DNA of 46,222 bases from DASZKW01 sp035552775 (GCA_035552775.1 DASZKW010000115.1:1-46222), one strand, 5' to 3'. Counted from the stretch's first letter, positions 24,058-32,049 are shown. Numbers and translations are program-made. The notes: generated from the letters alone by a model not told the origin.

Positions 24058-24575
24058 TGGCCCAACTCCCCGGACCCCTCCCGGAGCCTTCCCCCGACCC
24101 GCTCTCCGAACCGGGCCACGACCCGCTTTCCGAACCGGGCCACGAGCCGCTTTCCGAACCGGGCCAGGGTGCCGGCAACGACGCCGGCAACGACGCCGGC
24201 ACCGATGCCGGCGCTGATTACGGGGCCGACGCAGGTATCGACCTCACCTCTTTGCTTTCTCAGATCGGCCAGGTCCAGCAGAACCTCCAGGACGCGCAGG
24301 CGTCGGCCGCCGCCCAGGTGGTCGAGGGATCCTCCGGGGGCGGGATGGTCAAGGTGGGCATGACCGGCGGCCTGGACTTCAGGTCGGTCACCATCAACCC
24401 GGCGGTGATCAACCCCGCCGATCCCGACCTGCTTTCCGACCTCGTCCTCGCTGCGGTGCGCGACGCGGTCGAGAAGGCCAACGAACTGCAACGCCAGGCG
24501 CTCGGCAGCTTCGACCCGAGCGCCGGACTCGGCGGCCTCGGGGGACTCCTCGGCGGCCCCGAGCCGCCCGGCTAA
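24057..24575 (+). CDS. YbaB/EbfC family nucleoid-associated protein with repeat-containing N-terminal extension
   Basis: 172 residues from ATG 24057 (GTG 24054 is equally possible; AGGAGG at 24041-24046). The conserved domain begins near residue 60: LLSQIGQVQQNLQDAQASAAAQVVEGSSGGGMVKVGMTGGLDFRSVTINP, then PDLLSDLVLAAVRDAVEKANELQ, matching YbaB dimeric DNA-binding proteins of ~105 residues. The first ~58 residues are extra: three octapeptide repeats around DPLSEPGH followed by (GNDA)n/(GTDA)-type Asp/Gly/Ala repeats, an acidic low-complexity tail. The dnaX-ybaB-recR order is conserved widely and ties the protein to replication and recombination. The stop of dnaX overlaps the start. Confidence 0.9.
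   Translation: MAQLPGPLPEPSPDPLSEPGHDPLSEPGHEPLSEPGQGAGNDAGNDAGTDAGADYGADAGIDLTSLLSQIGQVQQNLQDAQASAAAQVVEGSSGGGMVKVGMTGGLDFRSVTINPAVINPADPDLLSDLVLAAVRDAVEKANELQRQALGSFDPSAGLGGLGGLLGGPEPPG
24096..24167 (+). repeat. 24-bp tandem repeat, three copies, inside ybaB
   Basis: Units 24096-24119, 24120-24143 and 24144-24167 follow GACCCGCTTTCCGAACCGGG-plus-CCAC with few changes and encode DPLSEPGH/EPLSEPGQ. A shorter 12-bp Gly-Asn-Asp-Ala repeat follows immediately. Confidence 0.9.
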
Positions 24576-24586
24576 TTTTGGGCGAA

Positions 24587-25195
24587 ATGTATGCCGCCGC
24601 CGTCCAGGATCTCATCGACGAGCTGGGCCGGCTACCCGGGGTGGGACCCAAGTCCGCCCAGCGCATCGCCTTCCACCTCCTCAAGCTGGCGTCGGAGGAC
24701 GCCCTGCGCCTCGCCCGCGCCATCGCCGTGGTCAAGGAACGGGTGTCGTGGTGCCGGCGGTGCTTCAACATCGCCGAGGGCGGCGAAGACGCCCAATGCG
24801 GCATCTGCACCGACCCCCGCCGCGACCCATCGACGCTGTGCGTGGTCGAAGAACCCCGCGACCTGGTCGCCGTCGAGAAGACCAGGGAGTTCAACGGTCT
24901 CTACCACGTCCTGCAGGGCGCCATCAGCCCCATCGACGGGGTGGGTCCCGAACAACTTCGCATCCGGGAACTGCTCGCCCGCATCGACACCGAGAACATC
25001 ACCGAGTTGATTCTTTGCACCAACCCGAACATCGAGGGTGACGCCACCGCCCTGTACCTCGGGGCACTCCTGAAGCACCTACCGCTGAAGGTGACCCGCA
25101 TCGCCAGTGGGCTGCCCGTCGGAGGTGACCTGGAGTACGCCGACGAGCTCACCTTGGGCCGGGCCCTGGAGGGACGACGCGACGTCAGTGGCTGA
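24587..25195 (+). CDS. recR: recombination protein RecR
   Basis: 202 residues from ATG 24587 (MYAAAVQDLIDEL), matching the family's usual start; a TTG three codons upstream is possible. It has the helix-hairpin-helix LPGVGPKSAQRIAFHLL, a zinc finger C56xxC59...C71xxC74, and a Toprim domain with EEPRDLVAVEKT and LCTNPNIEGDATALYL. The C-terminal motif TRIASGLPVGGDLEYADELTLGRAL is diagnostic. RecR acts with RecF/RecO to load RecA at gaps. Third gene of the conserved dnaX-ybaB-recR run; its last codons overlap the start of the amidase gene by 8 nt. Confidence 0.98.
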   Translation: MYAAAVQDLIDELGRLPGVGPKSAQRIAFHLLKLASEDALRLARAIAVVKERVSWCRRCFNIAEGGEDAQCGICTDPRRDPSTLCVVEEPRDLVAVEKTREFNGLYHVLQGAISPIDGVGPEQLRIRELLARIDTENITELILCTNPNIEGDATALYLGALLKHLPLKVTRIASGLPVGGDLEYADELTLGRALEGRRDVSG

Positions 25196-26639
25196 CATCG
25201 ACCTGCCCGTGGACCTGGAGACGGTGACAGTCGCCGAGCTCGCTCGCCACCTCGACGCCGGTACGTTCACCAGCGTCGACCTCGTCGAGGCCTCCTTGGC
25301 CAGCATCGAAGCCCTCGACCGGCGCGGCCCCTCGCTGCACGCGGTTGGCGCTGTCGTCCCCGGCGCCCGGGAGCAAGCCGCCCGCGCCGACGCCGACCGG
25401 CGGCGGGGGAAGCAAGGAACACTGGTGGGCATCCCCGTGCTGGTGAAGGACAACATCGACGTCGCCGGCATGGCCACCACCGCCGGATCGCTGGCCCTCG
25501 AAGGCTCCACGCCCGCCGGGGACGCGCCGATCGTGACCGCCCTTCGCCGAGCCGGCGCGGTGATCCTCGGCAAGGCCAACCTGACGGAGTTCGCCAACTT
25601 CATGGCCACCGACATGCCGAGCGGCTACAGCTCGCTCGCCGGCCAGGTCCTCAACCCCTACGACGTCAGCGTGACGCCGAGCGGGTCCAGCTCCGGCTCC
25701 GCCGCCGCAGTGGCGACGGGCCTGAGCGCGCTCGCCGTCGGCACCGAGACCTCGGGTTCGATACTCGCCCCCGCCGAGGCCCAGTCGGTGGTGGGGATCA
25801 AACCGACCGCCGGCCTGGTCAGCCGGACCGGAATCGTGCCCATATCCCACACCCAGGACACCGCCGGCCCCATCGCCCGCACGGTCGCCGACGCCGCGGC
25901 CCTGCTCGACGCCATGGTCGACGCCGGCTCAAGCACCTCCGCCGCACTGAGCCCCGGCGCTCTCGCCGGTGCCCGCCTGGGCGTGGTCACCAGCTTCGAC
26001 GGCAAGCTGTCGCCCGACCAGATCGCCCTGTGGGAGGACGCACGGCGCGCCCTGGCCGATCGAGGCGCCACGCTCGTACCCGTCGAGCTGCCCGCCCCGG
26101 AGGGCGAGTGGACAGTCCTCACCTTCGAGTTCCGCGACGACCTCGACAGCTACCTCCGCAACCTGCCCGACGGCGCCCCGATGCGCAGCCTGGCCGAGGT
26201 CGTCGCCTTCAACCGGGCCCACGCCGGCGCCATGCTCAAGTACGGGCAGGCCCGGCTCCTCGACTCCCTGGCCGTCGACACCGCCGCCGGGTCCCGGGAC
26301 CGGGCCCGCTACGAGGCCGCCCGGGCCTCCGACCTGGCGGAGACCAAGGAGCGCATCGACGCGGCGATGGCCACCGCCGACCTCGGGGCGCTGGTTTACC
26401 CGGAGGTCGAGGGCTACGACACGGGTGCCCGGGCCGGCTACCCCTCCGTCACGGTCCCCGCCGGGTACCGGGAGTCCAACCGCCGGCCCTTCGGTGTGCA
26501 GTTCCTCGGCCGTGCCTTCGCCGAGACCGTCCTCATCGCCTACGCCTACGACTTCGAGCAGGCCACCCTGTTGCGCCGGCCGCCGTCGGAGGTGAATCCC
26601 AGCTTGTTCCGCTCGGCACTACCGGCGCCCCCAAGATGA
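25188..26639 (+). CDS. amidase signature family enzyme
   Basis: 483 residues from GTG 25188, overlapping recR by 8 nt. The Ser-cisSer-Lys triad is present: Lys87 in PVLVKDNIDVAG, the cis-Ser in the Gly/Ser loop TPSGSSSGSAAAVATG (about 162-177) and the nucleophile Ser in VGTETSGSILAPA (about 190). PTAGLVSRTGIVPISHTQDTAGP is the usual following motif, and GYPSVTVPAGY marks the C-terminal part. It hydrolyses amide bonds; peptide-amidase or GatA-like, but no GatB/GatC neighbour supports tRNA amidotransferase. Its stop (TGA 26637-26639) overlaps the ATG of the small repeat ORF. Confidence 0.9.
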   Translation: MADIDLPVDLETVTVAELARHLDAGTFTSVDLVEASLASIEALDRRGPSLHAVGAVVPGAREQAARADADRRRGKQGTLVGIPVLVKDNIDVAGMATTAGSLALEGSTPAGDAPIVTALRRAGAVILGKANLTEFANFMATDMPSGYSSLAGQVLNPYDVSVTPSGSSSGSAAAVATGLSALAVGTETSGSILAPAEAQSVVGIKPTAGLVSRTGIVPISHTQDTAGPIARTVADAAALLDAMVDAGSSTSAALSPGALAGARLGVVTSFDGKLSPDQIALWEDARRALADRGATLVPVELPAPEGEWTVLTFEFRDDLDSYLRNLPDGAPMRSLAEVVAFNRAHAGAMLKYGQARLLDSLAVDTAAGSRDRARYEAARASDLAETKERIDAAMATADLGALVYPEVEGYDTGARAGYPSVTVPAGYRESNRRPFGVQFLGRAFAETVLIAYAYDFEQATLLRRPPSEVNPSLFRSALPAPPR

Positions 26640-26758
26640 GCGCACGCGCCACCAAGACGAGCGCACGCGCCGCCAAGACGAGCGCACGCGCCACCAAGAC
26701 GAGCGCACGCGCCACCAAGACGAGCGCACGCGCCGCCAAGACGAGCGCACGCGCCACC
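26633..26758 (+). repeat. 21-bp tandem repeat, six copies
   Basis: Six 21-bp units (starting 26633, 26654, 26675, 26696, 26717, 26738) of AAGACGAGCGCACGCGCCRCC, nearly identical; a diverged seventh follows at 26759. Unit 1 alone has T instead of C in AAGATGAG, which creates both the amidase stop and the ATG of the micro-ORF. Similar sequence (CCCCCAAAATGAGAGCGCC) occurs at the next gene's start, so the array may derive from duplication of that start region. Confidence 0.95.
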
Positions 26759-26806
26759 AAGACGAGCCCAGGTACGCCGAGACGAGCCCAGGTGCCCCCA
26801 AAATGA
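26636..26806 (+). CDS. 56-aa basic (KTSARAT)n repeat micro-protein, coupled at both ends
   Basis: The ATG at 26636 overlaps the amidase stop as ATGA, and the micro-ORF's own stop (26804-26806) overlaps the ATG of the following hydrolase gene (26803) again as ATGA. The 56 codons encode MSARAT followed by heptads KTSARAA/KTSARAT and a tail ending RRAQVPPK; each heptad has one Lys, one Arg and no acid, so the product would be strongly basic, resembling Lys/Ala/Arg tails of histone-like proteins. There is no Shine-Dalgarno; translation would rely on coupling. Alternatively the repeat simply keeps a frame open between two genes by chance, since 21 is a multiple of three. Confidence 0.5.
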   Translation: MSARATKTSARAAKTSARATKTSARATKTSARAAKTSARATKTSPGTPRRAQVPPK

Positions 26807-27846
26807 GAGCGCCAGCCGGGCTCACCCGCGTCGCCTTGGCAGCAGCGGTATCGGCCGCGCTCTTCGCAGGCTGTGGCAGCCCCGCTGTGAGCGCGGGCGC
26901 GAAGGCGCCCGGCGCCTCCACCACGCAGCCACCTGCCGGCGTTCCCCGAGCGACCACGTCCACAACCCGCGGACCGACCGGCGCACCGGCCACGACATCG
27001 GGGGCGGACCCGACCACCACGACGCTGACCCCACTCGCGCGGGCGCGGATCGAGCCACCGCCCTATCCGGTCGTGCAGGTGACGGTGCCGCTGGTAGACA
27101 CCACCCGGCCAACGGTGAGCCACGGGCGCACGATCAGCGCGTCGCGCGCCCTCACCACCCTCGTCTGGGTGCCGGAGGAGCCAGGGAGGTGGCCGCTCGT
27201 GGTGTTCAGCCACGGCTTCGACGTGGGCCCGTTGACCTATGAGGCGCTCCTTCGGGCGTGGGCGGCGCACGGCTACGTCGTGGCCGCGCCCGAGTTCCCC
27301 CTCACCGACCCCGCCCTCGCCGGCGCCAACCTGGACGAGAACGACATCGACAACCAGCCGGCCGACGTCCGCTTCGTCACCGACACTCTCGTCTCGCCCG
27401 GACAGCCGCTGGCGGCGAAGATCGACGCCTCACGGGTGGCGGTCGCCGGTCACAGCGACGGGGCGGAGGCGGCGCTGGCGGCCAGCGTGGACCCGACGCC
27501 GGCCGGCGCGCCCGCCTACCGGGCGGTCATCGCCATGTCCGTGTCGCCCCTCGCCGGGACCGCGCCCACCGCCAACCCGCCGCTGCTCGTGACCCAAGGG
27601 GACGTGGACACCATCAATCCGCCCGCCCTCGGGTACCAGACCTGGAACCAGGCGGCGTCACCCAAGTACCTGGACGTGCTCCACGGGGGTGGCCACCTGC
27701 CGCCCCTGGAAGCAGGCAGCGGGTGGCTGCCGGGCGTGGAGGCGCTGAGCGAGGCGTTCCTGGACTACTACGTCGCCGGCGACGGTACCGAGAAGGCGAT
27801 CATCGGGGCGGGTGTGTCGCCCCTCGCCACCCTGCAGGCAGGCTGA
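26803..27846 (+). CDS. lipoprotein alpha/beta hydrolase (PAF-acetylhydrolase/dienelactone hydrolase-like)
   Basis: 347 residues. A lipoprotein signal peptide (TRVALAAAVSAALFAGC, lipobox Cys near residue 24) is followed by a Thr/Pro-rich linker to about residue 75. The alpha/beta hydrolase domain contains the oxyanion motif VVFSHGFD, the region AHGYVVAAPEFPLTD, the nucleophile elbow AGHSDGAEAAL with Ser218, and the late His in LHGGGHLPPLEAG. The acid residue is probably the Asp of TQGDVDTINPP. It is an extracytoplasmic esterase or lipase of unknown substrate. It is coupled by ATGA to the basic repeat ORF and hence to the amidase, suggesting one transcript dnaX-ybaB-recR-amidase-repeat-hydrolase. 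Confidence 0.88.
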   Translation: MRAPAGLTRVALAAAVSAALFAGCGSPAVSAGAKAPGASTTQPPAGVPRATTSTTRGPTGAPATTSGADPTTTTLTPLARARIEPPPYPVVQVTVPLVDTTRPTVSHGRTISASRALTTLVWVPEEPGRWPLVVFSHGFDVGPLTYEALLRAWAAHGYVVAAPEFPLTDPALAGANLDENDIDNQPADVRFVTDTLVSPGQPLAAKIDASRVAVAGHSDGAEAALAASVDPTPAGAPAYRAVIAMSVSPLAGTAPTANPPLLVTQGDVDTINPPALGYQTWNQAASPKYLDVLHGGGHLPPLEAGSGWLPGVEALSEAFLDYYVAGDGTEKAIIGAGVSPLATLQAG

Positions 27847-27852
27847 GGGCCG

Positions 27853-27900
27853 CCACGCCCCAACCCGGCCACGCCCCAACCCGGCCACGCCCCAACCCGG
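27853..27900. repeat. 16-bp tandem repeat, three perfect copies
   Basis: CCACGCCCCAACCCGG occurs at 27853, 27869 and 27885 and begins again at 27901. It fills the 73-nt gap between two convergent genes (hydrolase and thiolase) and encodes nothing obvious. Confidence 0.95.
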
Positions 27901-27919
27901 CCACGCCGTCCCCGGCCGG

Positions 27920-29158
27920 CTACGCGACCCTGACCACCAGGGCGTCGCCCTGGCCTCCGCCGCCGCACAGCGCCGCCACCCCGACGCCGCCCCCCCGACG
28001 TCCCAGCTCGTGGCAGAGGGTGAGGGCCAGGCGGTTGCCCGTCGCCCCGATGGGGTGACCGAGGGCCACCGCACCGCCGTTGACGTTGACCAGTTGGGGA
28101 TCCACGCCGAGGTCGTCGATCGACGCGAGGGTCACGGCGGCAAAAGCCTCGTTCCACTCGAACAGCCCCACGTCGGCGAGCGACAGCCCGGCGCGGCCGA
28201 GCGCGACGGTCGTGGCGTGCGACGGCTGGGTCATGAGGCAGGTGCCGGGCCCCGCCACCTGGCCGTAGCCCACCACCTCACCGAGGGGCGCCACGCCTTC
28301 GCCCCCGGTGCAACCCCGAGCTCGTGCCGCGGCCGCGGGCGACATGAGCACCAGCGCCGACGCCCCGTCGGAGATCTGGCTGGCGTTGCCGGCGGTGATC
28401 GATCCCCCCGCCGAGCCCGCCCCCGAACCGCCCGCCGAACCCGCTGAGAACGCCGGCTGCAACGCCCCCAGCGCCGACGCCGTGGTCCCCGGGCGCACCC
28501 CCTCGTCGGTGTCGAAGGTCACCGCCTCCCCCCGCCGCTGGGGCACCTCCACGGCCACGATCTCGCTCGCCAGGCGCCCCTCCTTGATGGCGGCCGCAGC
28601 CCGCTCGTGGGACTGGGCCGCCCACTCGTCCTGGCGGGCCCGGGTCACCGCCGGGAAGGCGGCCAGGTCCCACTCCGACGTCGCCCCCATGGCGGCGTGG
28701 CTGAACGCGTCCTCCAGCCCGTCGTACATCATGGCGTCGTACACGGTGGCGTGGCCGATGCGGTACCCGCCCCGGGCGCCGGGGAGGAGGTGGGGGGCGG
28801 CGGTCATGGACTCCTGCCCGCCGGCCACCACCACGTCGGCGTCACCGGCGGCGATCATCTGGTCGGCCAGGTAGACGGCGTTGAGCCCCGACAGGCACAC
28901 CTTGGAGATGGTGGCCGCCGGGGTGGTGAGGGGGATCCCGGCCTTGTGGGCGGCGTGGCGGGCCGGGTTCTGCCCCGCCCCGGCGAGCACCACCTGGCCC
29001 ATGTACACGTAGTCGACCTGGTCGGGGGCGACCCCGGCGCGCGCCAGGGCGGCGGCGATGGCGAGGCCCCCGAGATCCGTGGCGCTGAAGCCCGCCAACG
29101 CCCCCGACAGCTTCGCGATTGGCGTGCGCGCCCCGGCGACGATGACCGAACCCGGCAT
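27920..29158 (-). CDS. acetyl-CoA acetyltransferase (thiolase)
   Basis: 412 residues from ATG 29158 with GGGAGG upstream. Catalytic residues are all present: nucleophile Cys in KVCLSGLNAV (about 88), His in the GHPIGATG motif (about 370), and the second Cys in LCGGGGQGDA (about 397). The N-terminal MPGSVIVAGARTPIAKLSGALAGF and the NVNGGAVALGHPIG motif are typical of biosynthetic/degradative acetoacetyl-CoA thiolases. A Gly/Ser/Ala-rich insertion (AFSAGSAGGSGAGSAGGS, about 235-255) precedes TAGNASQISDGA. Reaction: 2 acetyl-CoA to acetoacetyl-CoA and reverse. It is divergent from the epimerase gene; together with the carboxylase and mutase it may serve an ethylmalonyl-CoA-type pathway (inference). 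Confidence 0.95.
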   Translation of the reverse strand: MPGSVIVAGARTPIAKLSGALAGFSATDLGGLAIAAALARAGVAPDQVDYVYMGQVVLAGAGQNPARHAAHKAGIPLTTPAATISKVCLSGLNAVYLADQMIAAGDADVVVAGGQESMTAAPHLLPGARGGYRIGHATVYDAMMYDGLEDAFSHAAMGATSEWDLAAFPAVTRARQDEWAAQSHERAAAAIKEGRLASEIVAVEVPQRRGEAVTFDTDEGVRPGTTASALGALQPAFSAGSAGGSGAGSAGGSITAGNASQISDGASALVLMSPAAAARARGCTGGEGVAPLGEVVGYGQVAGPGTCLMTQPSHATTVALGRAGLSLADVGLFEWNEAFAAVTLASIDDLGVDPQLVNVNGGAVALGHPIGATGNRLALTLCHELGRRGGGVGVAALCGGGGQGDALVVRVA

Positions 29159-29206
29159 GCGGACCTCCCAGATGTGGACCCCGTCCAGTGTACGGAGCCC
29201 CCCGGG

Positions 29207-29212
29207 TAGCCT
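29207..29212 (+). promoter_or_regulatory. putative -10 box of the epimerase gene
   Basis: TAGCCT is 9 nt before ATG 29222; no Shine-Dalgarno is seen, consistent with a leaderless transcript. Confidence 0.45.
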
Positions 29213-29221
29213 GGCTGGGAC

Positions 29222-29620
29222 ATGTTGACCGAGATCGACCACGTGGCCATCGCCGTGCGGGACCTCGACGCCGCCGTCGCGTTTTACGAGGCGAGCTTCG
29301 AGGCCACCGTGGCCCACCGCGAAACCATCGACAGCGACGGCGTCTCCGAGGTTCTGCTCGCCGTGGCCGAGTCCTACGTGCAGCTGATCACCCCCACCCG
29401 CGCCGACTCGCCGGTGGCCCGGTTCCTCGACGCCCGAGGCGAGGGCCTCCACCACGTGGGCTACCGGGTCGTCGACTGCGCTGACGCCCTCGAGGCGGCG
29501 ACGGCCGCCGGCGCCAGGGCCGTCGACGCAAGCCCCCGGCGCGGCTCGCGTGGCACCACCGTGGCCTTTCTCCATCCCAAAGCGGCCTTCGGGACCCTCA
29601 TCGAGTTGGTGCAGGAATGA
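29222..29620 (+). CDS. mce: methylmalonyl-CoA (ethylmalonyl-CoA) epimerase
   Basis: 132 residues, the family's usual length, a vicinal-oxygen-chelate fold. LTEIDHVAIAVRDLDAAVAFYE gives the first metal His, EVLLAVAESYVQLI the Gln/Glu region, GEGLHHVGYRVVD the central His, and GTLIELVQE the terminal metal-binding Glu. It interconverts (2R)- and (2S)-methylmalonyl-CoA; in ethylmalonyl-CoA pathways the same enzyme also handles ethylmalonyl-CoA. It lies divergent from thiolase, upstream of map, and near the carboxylase and mutase genes. Confidence 0.93.
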   Translation: MLTEIDHVAIAVRDLDAAVAFYEASFEATVAHRETIDSDGVSEVLLAVAESYVQLITPTRADSPVARFLDARGEGLHHVGYRVVDCADALEAATAAGARAVDASPRRGSRGTTVAFLHPKAAFGTLIELVQE

Positions 29621-29639
29621 CGGCGGGGAAAGGCCTCCC

Positions 29640-30596
29640 GTGGTAGCTCGGACCGCCGCCCCGGTGCACGCCCTGCGCTCGAACGATCCATGCTGGTGCG
29701 GCAGCGGGCGGAAATACAAGCGCTGCCACAAGACGACCGAGGGCCGGGTCCTGCCGGGTCGGGTGGGGCCGCTGCGCCCGGTTCCCGACGGCATCGCCCG
29801 CCCCGACTACGCCGCCACCGGCACCCCGCCGCCGCGCTCGGAGGGCATGGTCAAGACGCCCGGCGTGGTGGCCCGCATGCGCGCCGCCGGGCACCTCGCC
29901 GCCGAGGTCCTCGCCCTCAGCGGCGCTGCGGTGGCGATTGGCGTCACGACCGACGACCTCGACGCCGTGGCCCACCAGGCCTACCTTGACCGGGGCGCCT
30001 ACCCGAGCACCCTCAACTACCACGGCTATCCCAAGTCGATCTGCACGTCGGTCAACGAGGTCATCTGCCATGGCATCCCCGACGACCGACCCCTCGCCGA
30101 CGGCGACATAGTCAACATCGACGTGACCGCCTACATCGACGGGGTGCATGGTGACACCAACGCCACGTTCTACGTCGGCGACGTGGACGACGAGTCCCGT
30201 CGCCTCGTCGAGGTGACCCGGGAGTGCCGTTCGCTCGGCATCGCCGCCGTCCGTCCCGGGCGTCCCATCTCCGACATCGGCCGGGCCATCGAGGACCACG
30301 CCCACACCCACGGCTACGGCGTGGTGCGCACGTTCGTCGGGCACGGCATCGGCGAGCAGTTCCACATGGCCCCGAGCGTCCCCCACTACTACGACCCGGC
30401 GGCGTCGACGGTGATGCAACCGGGGATGACCTTCACCATCGAGCCCATGATCACCATGGGCACGTGGCGGGAGAAGATGTGGGACAACGGCTGGACGGCG
30501 GTGACCGCCGACGGCCGGCGCAGCGCCCAGTTCGAGCACATGATGGTCGTCACCGACGACGGTGTCGAGGTGCTCACCCCCGAACCGGCCCTTTAG
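29640..30596 (+). CDS. map: type I methionine aminopeptidase with N-terminal SEC-C zinc motif
   Basis: 318 residues from GTG 29640 (GGGGAAAGG upstream; GTG 29664 is an alternative). Residues 16-30 (DPCWCGSGRKYKRCH) are a SEC-C motif (Cys18, Cys20, Cys29, His30) that binds zinc and helps ribosome or protein contact. The peptidase domain shows HGIPDDRPLADGDIVNIDV and GVHGDTNATF (two Asp ligands), GHGIGEQFHMAP (His), FTIEPMI (Glu) and FEHMMVV (Glu). It removes N-terminal Met from nascent proteins. The motif is known in a subset of actinobacterial MAPs. It begins 19 nt after the epimerase stop and is probably co-transcribed. Confidence 0.95.
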   Translation: MVARTAAPVHALRSNDPCWCGSGRKYKRCHKTTEGRVLPGRVGPLRPVPDGIARPDYAATGTPPPRSEGMVKTPGVVARMRAAGHLAAEVLALSGAAVAIGVTTDDLDAVAHQAYLDRGAYPSTLNYHGYPKSICTSVNEVICHGIPDDRPLADGDIVNIDVTAYIDGVHGDTNATFYVGDVDDESRRLVEVTRECRSLGIAAVRPGRPISDIGRAIEDHAHTHGYGVVRTFVGHGIGEQFHMAPSVPHYYDPAASTVMQPGMTFTIEPMITMGTWREKMWDNGWTAVTADGRRSAQFEHMMVVTDDGVEVLTPEPAL

Positions 30597-30674
30597 CGCT
30601 GGCGGCGGGCGAGCGGGTCGGCGCCCAGGCGTGGCGGCGGGCGACGCCCGACTCCGGCCGGGCCGGGCTGGGTC

Positions 30675-31961
30675 TCAGCCCACCCGGGTGGCGCCGTCGA
30701 TGGAGCCGAAACCGAAGATCGACTCGACCCGCACATCGGCGCCGGTGTGGGGCGCGTCGACCATCGACCCCCCGCCGAGGTAGATGCCGACGTGCTGCAG
30801 GCCGTTGAAGAAGATCAGGTCGCCGGGCTGGGCGTCAGCCAGGGGGATCTGGGTGGTGTCGGCCCACTGTGAGCCCGTGTAGTGGGGAAGGCTGACACCG
30901 GCGGCGGCGTAGGCGTACATCACCAGCCCGGAGCAGTCGAAGCTGTCGGGGCCGGCGGCACCCCACTGGTAGGGCTTGCCCACCTGCGCCAGCGCCACCG
31001 ACACGGCGGTGGACGCGCCGCCACCGCGCGACGGGATCGACACGGGGGCAGGGGGAGCCGGTGCCGATGGGGCGGAGTTGACCGGTGCGGAGTTGACGGG
31101 TGCCACGGTGCCGGGGGCGGCGGTGGCCGGCGAAGTGGCGAAGGGCGTGACCACCGGCGCCGGCGCCGCGGTCGTCGCCGGCTTGACGGCCTGGAGGCCC
31201 GAAGAGGAGTTCGCCGCGTTCTGGGCGGCAGCCGCCACCGCCAGGGCACCGGCCCTTTGCTGCGCCGCCACCTGGGCGTGGTAGGCGGCAAGCTCCGCGG
31301 CCTTCTGCTTTGCCTCCGCCTGGGCCTGGGCCTGGGCGACGAGGGTGGCGATCTGGCCGTTCACGCCGCTCAGGGTGCCCTGGGCCTGGGCCTGGGCCGC
31401 GGTCACCGCCTGGCGGCGCCCGGCGAGGGCGTCGGCGGCGCCGGCCGCCACCTTCTCGGCCCGGGCGAGGGACTGCTGCTGGTCGGCGAGGGCGCGCTCC
31501 GCGCTGCGGTACTGGTCCAAGGCGTCGGTCTGGTCGCCCGTCGCCATCTGGAAGTAGGACTGGGCCACCAGCGGGTCGATGTTGGTGCTGGCCATCTGGG
31601 TCACCCGGGGCTGGAAACCCCCCGAGGTGTACTCCTTCACCGCTTCGTGGGTGACCTGGGCGCGGATCTGGGCGGCGCGGGCGGTGGCCGCCGCAAGGTG
31701 GCTCCGCGCCGTCTCCACCTGGGCGCGGACCTGGGTGAGGTGGAGTTCGGCGCCGTCGTACTGGTTGGACAACGACTCCACCTGCGCCTGCTCGGACGAT
31801 ATCTTTTGCGCCAGGGCGGCGGCCTGGGCCCGCTCACTACCGAGGGGATCTGCACCCGCCGCGGCCGTGCCGGGGACCACGGTTACGAGGGACGCACCGA
31901 GCATCGCGGCGGCGATCACGACCGCCCGCGAGCTCCCCAACCGAACGGGGGGGCGGTCCAT
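30675..31961 (-). CDS. RipA-like secreted peptidoglycan endopeptidase (coiled coil plus NlpC/P60)
   Basis: 428 residues. A Sec signal peptide (SSRAVVIAAAMLGASLVTVV, cleavage near GTAAAG) is followed by a long helical coiled coil, about 40-245, rich in Gln/Ala/Glu (LAQKISSEQAQVESLSNQY; AQAQAQAEAKQKAAELA), then a Pro/Ala/Thr linker and an NlpC/P60 domain from about 320 with catalytic Cys near 342 (FDCSGLVMYAY) and His near 390 (HVGIYLGGG). The architecture is that of RipA/RipB-type daughter-cell separation hydrolases, where the coiled coil keeps the enzyme inactive until activated. TAGCGT nine bases before the ATG suggests leaderless transcription. Confidence 0.93.
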   Translation of the reverse strand: MDRPPVRLGSSRAVVIAAAMLGASLVTVVPGTAAAGADPLGSERAQAAALAQKISSEQAQVESLSNQYDGAELHLTQVRAQVETARSHLAAATARAAQIRAQVTHEAVKEYTSGGFQPRVTQMASTNIDPLVAQSYFQMATGDQTDALDQYRSAERALADQQQSLARAEKVAAGAADALAGRRQAVTAAQAQAQGTLSGVNGQIATLVAQAQAQAEAKQKAAELAAYHAQVAAQQRAGALAVAAAAQNAANSSSGLQAVKPATTAAPAPVVTPFATSPATAAPGTVAPVNSAPVNSAPSAPAPPAPVSIPSRGGGASTAVSVALAQVGKPYQWGAAGPDSFDCSGLVMYAYAAAGVSLPHYTGSQWADTTQIPLADAQPGDLIFFNGLQHVGIYLGGGSMVDAPHTGADVRVESIFGFGSIDGATRVG

Positions 31962-31970
31962 GGGACACAG

Positions 31971-31976
31971 ACGCTA
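31971..31976 (-). promoter_or_regulatory. putative -10 box of the RipA-like gene
   Basis: Minus-strand TAGCGT ends 9 nt before the ATG at 31961. Confidence 0.45.
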
Positions 31977-32049
31977 GGGGCGCGCGGTTGCGAGGTCAAG
32001 TACAAGCGCCCAGACAGGCCCGACCACGCACGGTGTGAGAGGCTCGGGC

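Noticed and set aside
25188..26639. Glutamyl-tRNA amidotransferase subunit A (gatA)
   Set aside because: The amidase signature is shared by many enzymes; neither gatC nor gatB is adjacent and the gene follows recR, so only the family is called.
26633..26780. CRISPR-like array
   Set aside because: The units are contiguous 21-bp repeats without spacers, and no cas genes are present.
27920..29794. Extended 624-residue version of the thiolase
   Set aside because: The extra N-terminal 210 residues read through the epimerase gene on the other strand; the ATG at 29158 has a Shine-Dalgarno and matches family starts.
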